Source of the DNA: Dysgonomonas hofstadii
GTDB taxonomy: Bacteria > Bacteroidota > Bacteroidia > Bacteroidales > Dysgonomonadaceae
Direction: 5' to 3'
Assembly: GCF_014196915.1 (NCBI RefSeq)
Contig: NZ_JACIEP010000005.1
Coordinates: forward strand, 310,001 to 374,000
Length of the DNA: 64,000 nt
Each line of letters starts with the position of its first letter. The stretch's first letter is position 1. Shown here one piece after another: positions 1 through 8,807 of this stretch. The notes beneath the pieces were generated by a model. It was not told where the DNA came from, did not search any database, and was given only the letters and a program-made list of their open reading frames with translations. The translations under genes were made by a program, and so were the position numbers.

Positions 1-495
1 TTCTTCAACTTCGGCTTCTGCGGCGGCAGCATTTTCTTCGGCTTTTTTCTGAGCTACGGCAGCGGCTTTAGCTTTGTTTGCAGCTTGTTCAGCTTCTAAA
101 CGGGCTTTGGCGTCGGCTTTAGCTTTAGTTTCGTTTTTGTTGATGACTGCCTGAGTTCCTTTTTCTTTCTCAGATTGCCATGCTTCAAATTTCTTGTCGG
201 CATCAGCTTCAGTGAAAGCACCTTTGGCAACACCACCTAAAAGGTGTTTCTTAAGTAGAACTCCTTCTTTAGAAAGTATGTTACGTGTAGTGTCGGTAGG
301 TTGAGCACCAACTTGTAACCAGTACAAAGCCCTGTCGAAGTTTAATGTTATTGTAGCAGGGTCGGTATTTGGATTGTATGTACCAACCTTTTCAATAAAT
401 CTTCCATCACGTGGAGCTCTGCTATCTGCAATGACGATATGGTAAAAAGGGTAACCTTTGCGTCCTCGTCTTTGTAAACGGATCTTTGTAGCCAT
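1..495 (-). CDS. rpsP: 30S ribosomal protein S16, 3' end beyond window
   Basis: Reading the minus strand from the ATG at 495-493 gives [20 protein letters not shown], the conserved start of ribosomal protein S16, a small-subunit assembly protein. The core occupies about residues 1-85. A low-complexity Ala/Lys/Glu-rich tail (about residues 105-165) follows and still continues at the window edge. Long S16 tails of this kind are common in Bacteroidota, whereas S16 of E. coli is only about 80 residues. The gene is incomplete at its 3' end. A promoter-like pair lies upstream on the same strand: TTG at 573-571, 19 nt, then TATCTTCG at 551-544. The rpsT terminator at 607-640 separates it from the preceding gene, so it is probably transcribed on its own. 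Confidence 0.97.
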   Translation of the reverse strand, partial: MATKIRLQRRGRKGYPFYHIVIADSRAPRDGRFIEKVGTYNPNTDPATITLNFDRALYWLQVGAQPTDTTRNILSKEGVLLKKHLLGGVAKGAFTEADADKKFEAWQSEKEKGTQAVINKNETKAKADAKARLEAEQAANKAKAAAVAQKKAEENAAAAEAEVEE

Positions 496-543
496 TTTCT
501 TTCTTTGTTAATTTTAATTATACATAATTGTTATTAGCGGGTG

Positions 544-573
544 CGAAGATAAGTATAAGTTCTGGTATAACAA
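544..573 (-). promoter_or_regulatory. Candidate promoter of rpsP
   Basis: On the minus strand TTG (573-571), a 19-nt spacer and TATCTTCG (551-544) match the Bacteroidota pattern TTTG-N19-21-TAnnTTTG with one mismatch in the -7 box. It lies about 50 nt before the rpsP start. Confidence 0.5.
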
Positions 574-606
574 GCGGATAATGATGAAAATTTAGATATT
601 TGTGCA

Positions 607-640
607 ATAAAAAAGACCAAGCATTTAAACCTGGCCTTTT
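607..640 (-). terminator. Intrinsic terminator after rpsT
   Basis: On the minus strand a 9-bp stem (632-640 with 611-619, one G-U pair) is followed by a T-rich run. It lies 36 nt past the rpsT stop and before the rpsP promoter. Confidence 0.7.
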
Positions 641-675
641 GTCGTTATATAATGTTTATATTAGTATCTTCTCTC

Positions 676-927
676 TTACAAAGAATTTACATGCGCGGCA
701 AGCTTCGATTTCAAGTTGCCCGCTTTGTTCTTATGAATAACGTTCTTCTTAGCTAGTCTGTCAAGCATAGAACATACAGAAGGATATAGTTTTTGAGCTT
801 CTGCTTTATCTGTTAGTGTACGAAACTTCCTAACAGCATTCCGTGTTGTTCTTGCTACATATCTATTTCTCAAGCGTCTAACTTCCGCTTGTCTGATTCT
901 TTTTTCTGCTGATTTATGATTTGCCAT
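676..927 (-). CDS. rpsT: 30S ribosomal protein S20
   Basis: This 83-residue, highly basic protein begins [13 protein letters not shown] and carries the three-helix S20 pattern (KSAxKRIRQ near the start, AAHVNSL at the end). S20 binds 16S rRNA early in 30S assembly. The length is normal for the family. The gene lies just downstream of tRNA-Glu on the same strand, with 38 bp between them, and no separate promoter is evident. The two are therefore probably cotranscribed from the promoter at 1091-1121. A clear terminator follows at 607-640. Confidence 0.98.
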   Translation of the reverse strand: MANHKSAEKRIRQAEVRRLRNRYVARTTRNAVRKFRTLTDKAEAQKLYPSVCSMLDRLAKKNVIHKNKAGNLKSKLAAHVNSL

Positions 928-965
928 CTTGACTAATCCTTATGTTTTATATTTTATTACTTTTG

Positions 966-1037
966 TAGCCCATAGGGGAGTCGAACCCCTCTTTCAAGAA
1001 TGAAAATCTTGCGTCCTAACCGATAGACGAATGGGCC
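966..1037 (-). tRNA. tRNA-Glu (anticodon TTC)
   Basis: The minus strand folds as a 72-nt cloverleaf. The acceptor stem is GGCCCAT with ATGGGCT (first pair G-U), the anticodon stem is CAAGA/TCTTG around the loop TTTTCAT (anticodon TTC, reading GAA/GAG), and the T stem is GAGGGG/CCCCTA-like around TTCGACT. The discriminator base is A and CCA is not encoded, as is usual in Bacteroidota. It is the first gene behind a strong promoter and precedes rpsT. Confidence 0.96.
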
Positions 1038-1090
1038 ATCCTGTGGAGTTTCTCTGTATTTACAGTATCTTTCTCCTGCGATTGCGGATG

Positions 1091-1121
1091 CAAAGGTAAA
1101 TCATTTTTGATTATGTGCAAA
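1091..1121 (-). promoter_or_regulatory. Promoter of tRNA-Glu / rpsT
   Basis: On the minus strand TTTG (1121-1118), 19 nt and TACCTTTG (1098-1091) match the Bacteroidota sigma-ABfr consensus exactly. The expected transcript start is about 1085, some 48 nt before the tRNA. Confidence 0.8.
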
Positions 1122-1204
1122 TTTTTGATACTGTTTTTTTTGAAAATCTTTAACCTTTGTCGCTATGGTGTTGAAATTCAATGTTGTTTTCTTGTGAAAG
1201 AAAT

Positions 1205-2407
1205 TCATACGCCTTCTCCTTTCTCAATATAAACCGATGAAAACTGGGTTTCCGGCGCTTTCTTCATCTTCAATATTTGGTATATAAGGGTAAGCCATGT
1301 GATAAGAAATGGCAAGGATTTCAGAGCGTATTTTCTCACTATTTCTCTTTTCACATATGACGGTGCTAAGTCTGATGCACCTAATAGCGATAAGACGATC
1401 ATAAATACAAGTAGGAAAATCACATATTTGCTATAAGGTTTTTCCTGTATAATAAACCAGATACCAAACCCCGCAGTGGCTATTATATATGTGCATGATT
1501 CCGAACCGGAGCTGAATAATACGATGAACATCAGTGTTGAGGCCAGTAATGCCAACTGATATCTTGTATCATTGTACATATCTGTTCTTAAATATTGTAA
1601 TGCAAACAGGAGTATGGCAGGGACGATTATTGTAATACTGGAAATGTCATGTCCAAAAATCCTTTGTATCATACCCGAAGCCGATATATTTTGCATAATA
1701 GATGTGATATTATCACTGTTTTTACCTGTAAGGGATTCATACCAGTCAGCGTAACTTTGTATTACAAATTCAGGTGATGAAAACAACATGGGTAAGGCAA
1801 AGAAAACAGCGCACCAGAATAAGAAGTATCCTATGAACTTTATTTTTTGTTTCGAGAAGAAGAAGAATGCCAATCCTACTATCCCATATAATTTGATGAA
1901 GAATCCTAGAGCTATCAGACAGGTCGCCCAAAAATCATTCTCTTTTCTTATAAAGATAAAAGCACCTATAACAAAGGCGGCTATCATAGTATTTGTCTGG
2001 CTATTCAAGGCATTGGTATATAATGGCTCCATACAAATCCAAAAGATTATAACTTTTGCCATCCATTGTATAGGTAATTTATATATAGCAATAAATAGTG
2101 TTGTCGCAATGGCCAGTTCCCATAATAAACTACCTATGTTATCGGGTAGTAAAGCAAATGGAGCTATAACGAGGCTGAAAATAGGTCCGTAATGGTTCGA
2201 ATCGTTATGCTGGCCCGGATATTGGGCATACAGATTAACCTGTTCTATGAGGTGGTAATAAGAGTATTTGAATATATAATAATTATTGCCGATTCCTCTG
2301 GTTATATGTTTTATCCCCGCAAGTAATGGGATAAGGAACCAGATAGACATAATAAATCGTTTGTCCCTGAATATCGGTTTTTGAAAAAAGGTTAATATAG
2401 CATTCAT
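1205..2407 (-). CDS. Membrane glycosyltransferase, GT87/DUF2029-like
   Basis: A 400-residue integral membrane protein with about ten hydrophobic segments. The first periplasmic loop carries an Asn/Asp/His-rich stretch (QHNDSNHYGP, residues about 66-75) followed by a run like SLVIAPFALLP. This layout fits GT-C enzymes of the GT87/DUF2029 family, which use polyprenyl-phosphate sugars and act outside the inner membrane. It is the last gene of a three-gene minus-strand operon (GT2, then deacetylase, then this), 14 nt after the deacetylase stop. A polyprenyl-phosphate sugar made by the GT2 would be a plausible donor, but that is inference. The sugar and acceptor are unknown. Confidence 0.75.
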   Translation of the reverse strand: MNAILTFFQKPIFRDKRFIMSIWFLIPLLAGIKHITRGIGNNYYIFKYSYYHLIEQVNLYAQYPGQHNDSNHYGPIFSLVIAPFALLPDNIGSLLWELAIATTLFIAIYKLPIQWMAKVIIFWICMEPLYTNALNSQTNTMIAAFVIGAFIFIRKENDFWATCLIALGFFIKLYGIVGLAFFFFSKQKIKFIGYFLFWCAVFFALPMLFSSPEFVIQSYADWYESLTGKNSDNITSIMQNISASGMIQRIFGHDISSITIIVPAILLFALQYLRTDMYNDTRYQLALLASTLMFIVLFSSGSESCTYIIATAGFGIWFIIQEKPYSKYVIFLLVFMIVLSLLGASDLAPSYVKREIVRKYALKSLPFLITWLTLIYQILKMKKAPETQFSSVYIEKGEGV

Positions 2408-2421
2408 TATTAACAGGTTAA

Positions 2422-3213
2422 TTATTTATTGCTTATTGCCTGCACAAAATCGCATGTGCGTTCAAATTCATATCCTTTATGTTTACACCATATAATGAAA
2501 TCGTTCATCCTTTTAACCATTCTGTTGTCTGTATTGCGTGTAACATAAAAAGGAAAGTTGTATTTCTTCTTAGGACCTATGTCCATAAATTCCCACGGAT
2601 GAAAATAAGTATTCAGATATCCGTCTTTCTTCACTGTACGCTTTACAAAGCCACGGTATAACGATGCCGGTAAATTATGAAAAGATATCCAGAACAAAGG
2701 GAACCGTAATAATGGACTGACTGACGCAGGCAATTGCAGTACATTTTCCCTGTAAAAATAGGTTCGAGGCTCATTCAGCTTATTATATCTACCCGGCAAA
2801 TATGTAGGGTTAATAGACGAATTATATATATAGCCGGCTTTGTATACCTCTTCTTCAGGTACGGGCATCATCCGTGCCATGCGATAGCCATATACAGGAA
2901 TATTTCCTATTTCTTCCAGTATATCTTTTGATAGCTTCAGGTGATGAGGTTCGAAGTGATCATGTACATAACCGTGTGAAGCCAGTTCGTGCCCTTCTTT
3001 TACTATTCTGTGTACAATGTGTTTTGCATGTTGCGCAAAGTTGGCCGTAGTATAGAATGTTCCTTTTATATCATGCTGCTTTAGCAGATCTAATATACGT
3101 TCGGTTCCCTTTATTGATACTTCCATTTGCAGATCGAAAGGTATGGGATTGCCATATTCACGGGGCATTTCAAACTCTTCTATATCGAAACTTAGTAATA
3201 TTCTGGATGTCAT
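2422..3213 (-). CDS. Polysaccharide deacetylase (NodB-like)
   Basis: This 263-residue protein has the NodB homology fold pattern. An early acidic motif SFDIEEF (Asp10, Glu12) replaces the classical TFDDG. The metal-binding pair HGYVH (His80, His84) follows, with YGYRMARMM about residue 117 where the RxPxG motif normally lies and a late FHPWEF. The SFDIEE start resembles the branch of carbohydrate esterase 4-like proteins found in exopolysaccharide clusters. There is no signal peptide, so action on a cytoplasmic or lipid-linked sugar is likely. The start overlaps the upstream GT2 stop by 4 nt (ATGA), showing translational coupling. The substrate cannot be read from the sequence. Confidence 0.8.
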   Translation of the reverse strand: MTSRILLSFDIEEFEMPREYGNPIPFDLQMEVSIKGTERILDLLKQHDIKGTFYTTANFAQHAKHIVHRIVKEGHELASHGYVHDHFEPHHLKLSKDILEEIGNIPVYGYRMARMMPVPEEEVYKAGYIYNSSINPTYLPGRYNKLNEPRTYFYRENVLQLPASVSPLLRFPLFWISFHNLPASLYRGFVKRTVKKDGYLNTYFHPWEFMDIGPKKKYNFPFYVTRNTDNRMVKRMNDFIIWCKHKGYEFERTCDFVQAISNK

Positions 3214-4151
3214 TCTCTTTCTGTTAAATTTGTGCTGCGTACAATATATGGAGGATAACCTTTAGTCTGAGCAAAGATACGTCCGATATATAGTCCTATA
3301 ATACCTAAAATAAATAATTGTAATCCCCCGAGAAAAGATATAGTGAGTATCAATGAAACCCATCCGGCTTTGGCATGTCCAATAAAAAAACTGATGGCGG
3401 CATAAGGTATAAATAATAAAGATAACAATGCTATTATAAATCCCAGATACAAAGATATCTGTAAAGGTTTTGAACTAAATGAAATAACTCCGAGGGCTGC
3501 CATACGGAGCATTTTTTTTATGGTATATTTGGTTGATCCGGATAATCGTTTATCAGGCTGGTAATCTATTGCATATTGTTTAAACCCTATCCAGTTTACC
3601 AGCCCTCTGATGAAGAGATCGCCACCTTTTATATTGACTAAAACATCAGCTGCATGCCTGTCCATTAATCTGAAATCGGCTGCACCTTTCTCCATTTTTA
3701 TATCAGATACTGCATTCAGGAATTTATAGAAGTATTTGGATGATATTCTTTTGAATAATCCTAATGATGGATCACATTCCCTGCGGGTATATACAATATC
3801 GTACCCTTCTTCCCACTTTTGTATAAACTCAGGCAGTAAACGGGGTGGATGCTGCATATCTGCATCCATCGAGATGACGCAATCTCCACTCGCATGGTCT
3901 ATTCCCGCTTTTAATGCGTTTTGATGTCCAAAATTGCGTGAAAACTCGATATAAAAGAGATTTTCATCATTTTGTGATAATTCTTCCAGTAATTCCTGGC
4001 TTCCATCTACGCTTCCGTCGTTCACGGCGATTATTTCATACTGATAACCTGTCGGTTTTATATTCTCGTGAATGGCATTTATGACGGTAGGTAAATTCGT
4101 GTATTCATTATAGCAACAAATGACTATAGATATTTTACCGGGCATTCTCAT
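3210..4151 (-). CDS. Polyprenyl-phosphate glycosyltransferase, GT2 (DPM1/GtrB-like)
   Basis: This 313-residue protein has an N-terminal GT-A domain. It shows ISIVICCYNEYTNL at the start, VNDGSVDG near residue 44 and the DxD motif DAD at residues 96-98. Two C-terminal transmembrane helices (about 230-290) follow, as in GtrB/ArnC-type enzymes. Such enzymes load a sugar from a nucleotide donor onto polyprenyl phosphate on the cytoplasmic face. It is the first gene of a glycan operon with a deacetylase and a GT87. A second in-frame ATG lies two codons in, at 4145; either could be used. A promoter-like pair precedes it at 4217-4247. Confidence 0.85.
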   Translation of the reverse strand: MRMPGKISIVICCYNEYTNLPTVINAIHENIKPTGYQYEIIAVNDGSVDGSQELLEELSQNDENLFYIEFSRNFGHQNALKAGIDHASGDCVISMDADMQHPPRLLPEFIQKWEEGYDIVYTRRECDPSLGLFKRISSKYFYKFLNAVSDIKMEKGAADFRLMDRHAADVLVNIKGGDLFIRGLVNWIGFKQYAIDYQPDKRLSGSTKYTIKKMLRMAALGVISFSSKPLQISLYLGFIIALLSLLFIPYAAISFFIGHAKAGWVSLILTISFLGGLQLFILGIIGLYIGRIFAQTKGYPPYIVRSTNLTERE

Positions 4152-4216
4152 AAGAAAGTTTAAGATAATTGATGTTTAGTGTTACTCGAAAAAATATATG
4201 TTGTTCTATCAGTCTC

Positions 4217-4247
4217 CAAAAATATACTATTTAAGTGAAATACTCAA
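4217..4247 (-). promoter_or_regulatory. Candidate promoter of the GT2-deacetylase-GT87 operon
   Basis: On the minus strand TTG (4247-4245), 20 nt and TATTTTTG (4224-4217) fit the Bacteroidota consensus. The predicted start lies about 60 nt before the GT2 gene. Confidence 0.55.
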
Positions 4248-4323
4248 CAAATTGTTTTGTAAATATTTACCTATAGATAAATAAAGAATATTTTGATGAC
4301 AAACTCTTAACGGGGTGGCGCTT

Positions 4324-4355
4324 TTTGTTATAGTCGCTAATTTCCTCTACTTTTG
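4324..4355 (+). promoter_or_regulatory. Promoter of the M23 peptidase gene
   Basis: TTTG (4324-4327), 20 nt and TACTTTTG (4348-4355) match the Bacteroidota consensus. The transcript would start near 4362, about 23 nt before the ATG at 4385. Confidence 0.75.
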
Positions 4356-4384
4356 TGTGTCTTAAACGAACTTAAATACGAATA

Positions 4385-6073
4385 ATGAAAAAGATATATA
4401 TCCTCATAGTCACATATATTATAGTTATTGGCCTTGTTGCACAAAACCAATACCAGTCGCCACTCGATATACCAATTGTTCTCAGTGCCAATTTCGGGGA
4501 ATTGCGTCCCAATCATTTTCATTCGGGAATCGACCTGAAAACACAGGCTGTGGTTAATAAACCTGTTTATTCTATTGCCGACGGATATGTGTCCCGTATA
4601 TCGGTTTCGCCTTCAGGATATGGACTGGCACTTTATATAGATCATCCAGCAACAGGGCATACCAGTGTTTATGGTCACCTGAACAGCTATGCTCCCTCAA
4701 TCGCAAAATACCTCAAAGAAAAGCAATATGAAAAAGAGTCTTATCGCATAGATATTTCTTTAGATTCAGCTGCATTGCTTGTGAAAAAAGGCGAATTGAT
4801 CGCGTATAGTGGCAACACGGGATCTTCAGGTGGTCCACACGTACATTTCGAAATAAGGAATAGTGCCGATCAGCTGGCTCTTGATCCATTGGTTTATTAT
4901 AAAACGCAGATCAAGGATGCTGTACCTCCGCAACTGAAAGGTATTGCTATCTATCCTGTTGCGGGTGAGGGGGTGGTAAATAACAACCGGAATCCTTTCC
5001 GTGAAACAATTACTACCCTGAAAGACGGAAATTATTCTCAACCAAAGGATTCCATAAAGGCATGGGGCAGGATAGGGATTGGTGTATATGCAAACGACCG
5101 TATGACCGGTACTTCTAATATATATGGAGTAAAGAATGTCCGTTTATTGTTCGATGAAAAGGAGGTATTCTCATCGGACATCACTTCTGTCGATTTTAAC
5201 AATACCCGAATGATCAACAGTATGATAGATTATAACTATTGGTATAGTAAAAGAGCGTTTTATCAGAAGTCTTTTATAGAACCGGGAAACAAACTGCAGA
5301 TTTATAAAGCACAGAATGATGGCTATATAAATATAGATCAGGAGAAAGTATATAAACTACGATACGAATTGGAGGATTTATATGGCAACCGTACCAGTTA
5401 TACTTTTAATGTAATAGGGAAAAAACAGGATATTCCCGATGAAAAGAAACATACTCAAAAGATGAAATGGGATGAAGATAATCATTTCTCGGCAGACTTG
5501 TTTTCCATTACTATTCCTAAAGGCAATCTTTATAATGATCTGTCTTTTGCGTTTGAACGTAAACAGGCTCCCGGTCGTATCTCTTCCATGTATAAGGTCA
5601 ATGATGAATATGTGCCGCTACACGGCTTTTGCAATATAACCATAAAGCTGACCAAAGATTCCCTGCCCGATAAATCTCAATATGGTATTGTGCGTATCAA
5701 TGCTAAAGGTGATGAATCGTGGATTGGCGGAAAATATAACAATGGTGCTGTGACCGTCGGCATACGCGATCTGGGGCATACTTATGCTGTGAGCTCTGAT
5801 TGTAAGGCTCCGGTTATTACTCCCGAACAGCCTGCAAGGTGGGTTGCAAATCAAAGAATCGTAATACGGGTAACAGATGATAAGAGTGGAGTTGCTTCAT
5901 ATAAAGGTACTATCGATGGAGAATATGCACTGTTCGAGCATGATGTGAAGAAGCCACTCTACATTTATAAATTCGATCACGAAAGACTAAAGAAAGGCAA
6001 GGTGCATAAACTGGTATTTATTGCTACTGACGGTTGTGGTAACGAGAGTAGGTATGAATATGAACTTAAATAA
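4385..6073 (+). CDS. Secreted M23 (LytM-type) metallopeptidase
   Basis: A 562-residue protein with a signal peptide ending near residue 20 (GLVAQ). The LytM domain lies at about residues 35-165. Its zinc ligands are visible as HSGID (His46, Asp50) and PHVHFE (HxH at 152-154), with a conserved GHLNSY at 97-102. M23 peptidases cut peptide cross-links in peptidoglycan. A long C-terminal part (about 180-562) has no recognised catalytic motif and looks beta-rich; around 485-510 it has an Ig-like pattern (VIRVTDDKSGVASYKGTIDG). Location should be periplasmic or outer surface. It is a single-gene unit converging on the S9 peptidase gene across a perfect inverted repeat. Confidence 0.9.
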   Translation: MKKIYILIVTYIIVIGLVAQNQYQSPLDIPIVLSANFGELRPNHFHSGIDLKTQAVVNKPVYSIADGYVSRISVSPSGYGLALYIDHPATGHTSVYGHLNSYAPSIAKYLKEKQYEKESYRIDISLDSAALLVKKGELIAYSGNTGSSGGPHVHFEIRNSADQLALDPLVYYKTQIKDAVPPQLKGIAIYPVAGEGVVNNNRNPFRETITTLKDGNYSQPKDSIKAWGRIGIGVYANDRMTGTSNIYGVKNVRLLFDEKEVFSSDITSVDFNNTRMINSMIDYNYWYSKRAFYQKSFIEPGNKLQIYKAQNDGYINIDQEKVYKLRYELEDLYGNRTSYTFNVIGKKQDIPDEKKHTQKMKWDEDNHFSADLFSITIPKGNLYNDLSFAFERKQAPGRISSMYKVNDEYVPLHGFCNITIKLTKDSLPDKSQYGIVRINAKGDESWIGGKYNNGAVTVGIRDLGHTYAVSSDCKAPVITPEQPARWVANQRIVIRVTDDKSGVASYKGTIDGEYALFEHDVKKPLYIYKFDHERLKKGKVHKLVFIATDGCGNESRYEYELK

Positions 6074-6142
6074 TTGAAAGTGGAGAATTGAAAGTTGAAA
6101 ATTATTTGATATCACTTTCAACTTTCAATTCTCCACTTTCAA
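6074..6142. repeat. Perfect 27-bp inverted repeat between convergent genes
   Basis: Bases 6074-6100 and 6116-6142 are exact reverse complements, separated by 15 nt. The repeat lies directly after the M23 stop and just before the end of the S9 gene. Each arm contains two related GAAAGT-type submotifs. It probably ends transcription from both sides, although no long T tract follows, so it could instead be a dispersed palindromic repeat. Confidence 0.85.
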
Positions 6143-6149
6143 CGTTCCT

Positions 6150-8240
6150 CTATTTCAGATAGGTGTCGAACCAGCGTTTAAATTCTCTTTGGAAAAGAAT
6201 TGCGTTTTGCGGTTGCGCAATCCAATGGTTTTCACCGGGGAATACCAGCATACGGGCCGGGATTCCTCTCAGCTTGGCGGCATTGAATGCCTGCATACCT
6301 TGCGAGGCTAATATACGGTAATCCAGTTCACCGTGTGTTATCATAATAGGGGTATCCCATTTGTCAACAAACTTGTGAGGAGAATTGGCAAACGAATTTT
6401 GAGCGATTTTATTACCCTTGTCCCAGAATGGACCGCCTAAGTCCCAATTGGCAAACCACATCTCTTCAGTTTCAAGATATTGCGACTCTGTATTGAATAT
6501 ACCGGCATGAGCCAGGAACGCTTTAAATCGTTTATTGTGATTTCCTGCAAGCCAGTATACCGAAAATCCTCCATAGCTGGCACCAGTACAACCTAATTTG
6601 GTTTCGTCTACGAATGGTTCTTTGGTCATTGCATCGATTGCAGACAGATAGTCTTTCATGTTCTGGCCACCATAATCGCCACTGATCTGTTCAAGCCATT
6701 CCTGACCAAATCCCGGTAGTCCCCTGCGGTTTGGGGCAACAACAATATAACCGTTAGCTGCCATTATCTGCATATTCCAGCGGTACGACCAGAACTGGCT
6801 TACTGTATTTTGAGGCCCCCCCTGACAATATAAGAGTGCCGGATATTTTTTGTTGGGATCAAAATCAGGCGGATAAATCACCCATGTCAGCATTTTCTTG
6901 CCATCGGTAGTCGCTATCCATCTTTCTTCAACATTGCCCATTTTCAATTGGCTGAGGATCTCTTTATTTTCAAAAGAGAGTTCGGTAGCTTCTCCGTTAG
7001 CCGTATTCACCGCATATATCTCATTTGGTTGCGACATTGAGTGGCGAAGGGCGATCAGTTTATCGCCGGCAATGCCAAACGATTCATAGTCATACTGGCC
7101 TTTTGTTATCTGCGCAATCTCTTTGGTATGGATATAAGCCCTGAATAAATGTGTTTTAGCTTCTACGCAAGAAATAAAGTAGATGCTTTCATTATCTTCA
7201 TTCCAAGCCAGATAGTCGGTGTTATAGTCGAAATTCTCTGTTACATATATTTTTTCTTTCGAAGAAAGGTTCATGACGAACATTCTGTCTTTGTCAGATT
7301 CATATCCGTCCCTTTCTCTGCTTTGCCATGCAATATATTTGCCATCGGGAGAAAATACAGGATTCGTGTCATACCCCATCATTCCTTCGGTAAGGTTTAC
7401 CGTTTCTTTAGTTTCGATATTATATAGATATATATCCGAGTTGGTCGACAAGGCATATTCCATTCCGGTTTTCTTACGACAGGTGTATGCGATGGATTTA
7501 CTGTCGGGGCTCCATGCCAGTTGTTCAGTTCCTCCGAAAGGCATCATTGGGCACTCATATGGTTCACCTTCCAGTATGTCAACACCTGCTGTCATCTTTG
7601 AGCCGTCATAATCCGCAACAAATGTATGGGGTATTTCTTCTACCCACTGATCCCAGTGCTTATACATTAAATCGTCTTCAATACGTCCGGTAGCTTTCGG
7701 CAGGTCAGGATATTTATCGGCGGCGCGTTCCCCGTATTTTATATTTTTGATATACATTATTTTCTTTTCATCCGGTGAGTATGTAAAACCATCGATTCCA
7801 CCGTCTATATCGCTTACCTGTACACGTCCGGTTCCATCAGGATTCATTTCCCATATTTGCGACGAGCCGCTTTCGCTACTCAGAAAAGCAATTTTAGAAC
7901 CGCCTTTTATCCATTTGGCATTATTCTCACTTTTGGGAGTATTGGTGATCTGCTTTTTATCGGAACCGTCAATATTCATAACAAAAAGCTCACGATTAGA
8001 TTTGTTCTGTTCTATACTTATATAAGTTGTACCGTACAGAACTTTTGATTTATCAGGCGAAACCTGTACATCAGATACACGGCCGAAACTATATAGTATT
8101 TCGGGTGTCATAATGCCATCATCAGCTTTTATCGTCACTTTTCCTATGATAGGTGCCTGGTCTGTGTCTGTTTTCTTATCCGGAGATCCACATCCAACTA
8201 CAGTTGCACCAATAAGTAATGCCATAATTGATTTGTTCAT
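6150..8240 (-). CDS. S9 family prolyl oligopeptidase-like lipoprotein
   Basis: A 696-residue protein with a lipoprotein signal (GATVVGC, Cys17). Beta-propeller repeats follow, with TolB/WD40-like blades such as SPDKSKVLYG and WSPDSKSIAY between about residues 55 and 420. The C-terminal part is an alpha/beta hydrolase. The triad is visible: GASYGG (Ser555), HGELDY (Asp640) and GENHW (His672). This matches dipeptidyl/acylaminoacyl peptidases of family S9, which free short peptides in the periplasm of asaccharolytic or mixed feeders. The lipid anchor suggests the periplasmic side or surface of the outer membrane. Exact specificity is not readable. It has its own strong promoter at 8289-8319. Confidence 0.93.
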   Translation of the reverse strand: MNKSIMALLIGATVVGCGSPDKKTDTDQAPIIGKVTIKADDGIMTPEILYSFGRVSDVQVSPDKSKVLYGTTYISIEQNKSNRELFVMNIDGSDKKQITNTPKSENNAKWIKGGSKIAFLSSESGSSQIWEMNPDGTGRVQVSDIDGGIDGFTYSPDEKKIMYIKNIKYGERAADKYPDLPKATGRIEDDLMYKHWDQWVEEIPHTFVADYDGSKMTAGVDILEGEPYECPMMPFGGTEQLAWSPDSKSIAYTCRKKTGMEYALSTNSDIYLYNIETKETVNLTEGMMGYDTNPVFSPDGKYIAWQSRERDGYESDKDRMFVMNLSSKEKIYVTENFDYNTDYLAWNEDNESIYFISCVEAKTHLFRAYIHTKEIAQITKGQYDYESFGIAGDKLIALRHSMSQPNEIYAVNTANGEATELSFENKEILSQLKMGNVEERWIATTDGKKMLTWVIYPPDFDPNKKYPALLYCQGGPQNTVSQFWSYRWNMQIMAANGYIVVAPNRRGLPGFGQEWLEQISGDYGGQNMKDYLSAIDAMTKEPFVDETKLGCTGASYGGFSVYWLAGNHNKRFKAFLAHAGIFNTESQYLETEEMWFANWDLGGPFWDKGNKIAQNSFANSPHKFVDKWDTPIMITHGELDYRILASQGMQAFNAAKLRGIPARMLVFPGENHWIAQPQNAILFQREFKRWFDTYLK

Positions 8241-8288
8241 ATTAATTAATTTAGTGATATGTTTATCGTATATCAGTTTTTAAGTATT

Positions 8289-8319
8289 CAAAGGTATTTC
8301 TTTTTTAATATACATCAAA
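8289..8319 (-). promoter_or_regulatory. Promoter of the S9 peptidase gene
   Basis: On the minus strand TTTG (8319-8316), 19 nt and TACCTTTG (8296-8289) match the consensus exactly. The predicted start is near 8283, giving a leader of about 42 nt. Confidence 0.8.
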
Positions 8320-8398
8320 AAGCTATACGATAAACTTGTAGAAAAAACAGATAAAGTGTGTTGTTTGTAAATATTTGATTACCAGTGTATTGCTGTTT

Positions 8399-8473
8399 AA
8401 AAAGTTACAAAAGTTACACTTTTGTAATATTATAATTCTTTAATGTTTAGACGAAAACCTGACAAACCTGACA
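8399..8473. repeat. Dispersed intergenic modules (GTTACA and CCTGACA type)
   Basis: Bases 8399-8424 hold a doubled GTTACA module ending ACTTTTG. Bases 8454-8473 hold a doubled CCTGACA module. The same two modules recur in the gene-free stretches near 30.0 kb and 41.6 kb. No coding frame explains them. Confidence 0.7.
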
Positions 8474-8520
8474 AAATTTTTTACTAATAGGAGGGTGTGT
8501 CAAAAGTCTTCTATTGTGTA

Positions 8521-8599
8521 TTTTGTCATCCTGAACGGAGGTGAAGGATCTCCTGTATATCTTTGTGGAGATATTTCGCTATCGCTCAACATGACAAAA
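8521..8599. repeat. Palindromic repeat element with GTCAT ends, copy A
   Basis: A 79-bp element bounded by TTTTGTCAT and its reverse complement ATGACAAAA, with partly complementary arms (GAAGGATCTC near the left side, CGCTATCGCTCAACATGAC at the right). A second copy in the opposite orientation lies at 30192-30261. Short frames across it are not real genes. With the modules at 8399-8473 it fills most of the gene-free stretch 8241-8807. Confidence 0.8.
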
Positions 8600-8807
8600 G
8601 AAAGTAAGACCTTACTTTTTTGATACATCCTTGTTTTTAATAAAAATCTGACAGATTTTTTTACACTCTTTTTCAAAGATCTCCTTATCAATTTCTAATT
8701 AATATATTATAGATAAATAACTTTTCACATTATGCAGTTTTAGCTAACGAAATGATATTATTTTTTACCTTTGCTTATATCGCTTATTGCTAAAATTAGA
8801 AAAGGAG

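Noticed and set aside
8500-8691. 63-residue minus-strand frame near copy A of the GTCAT element
   Set aside because: It is translated repeat DNA.
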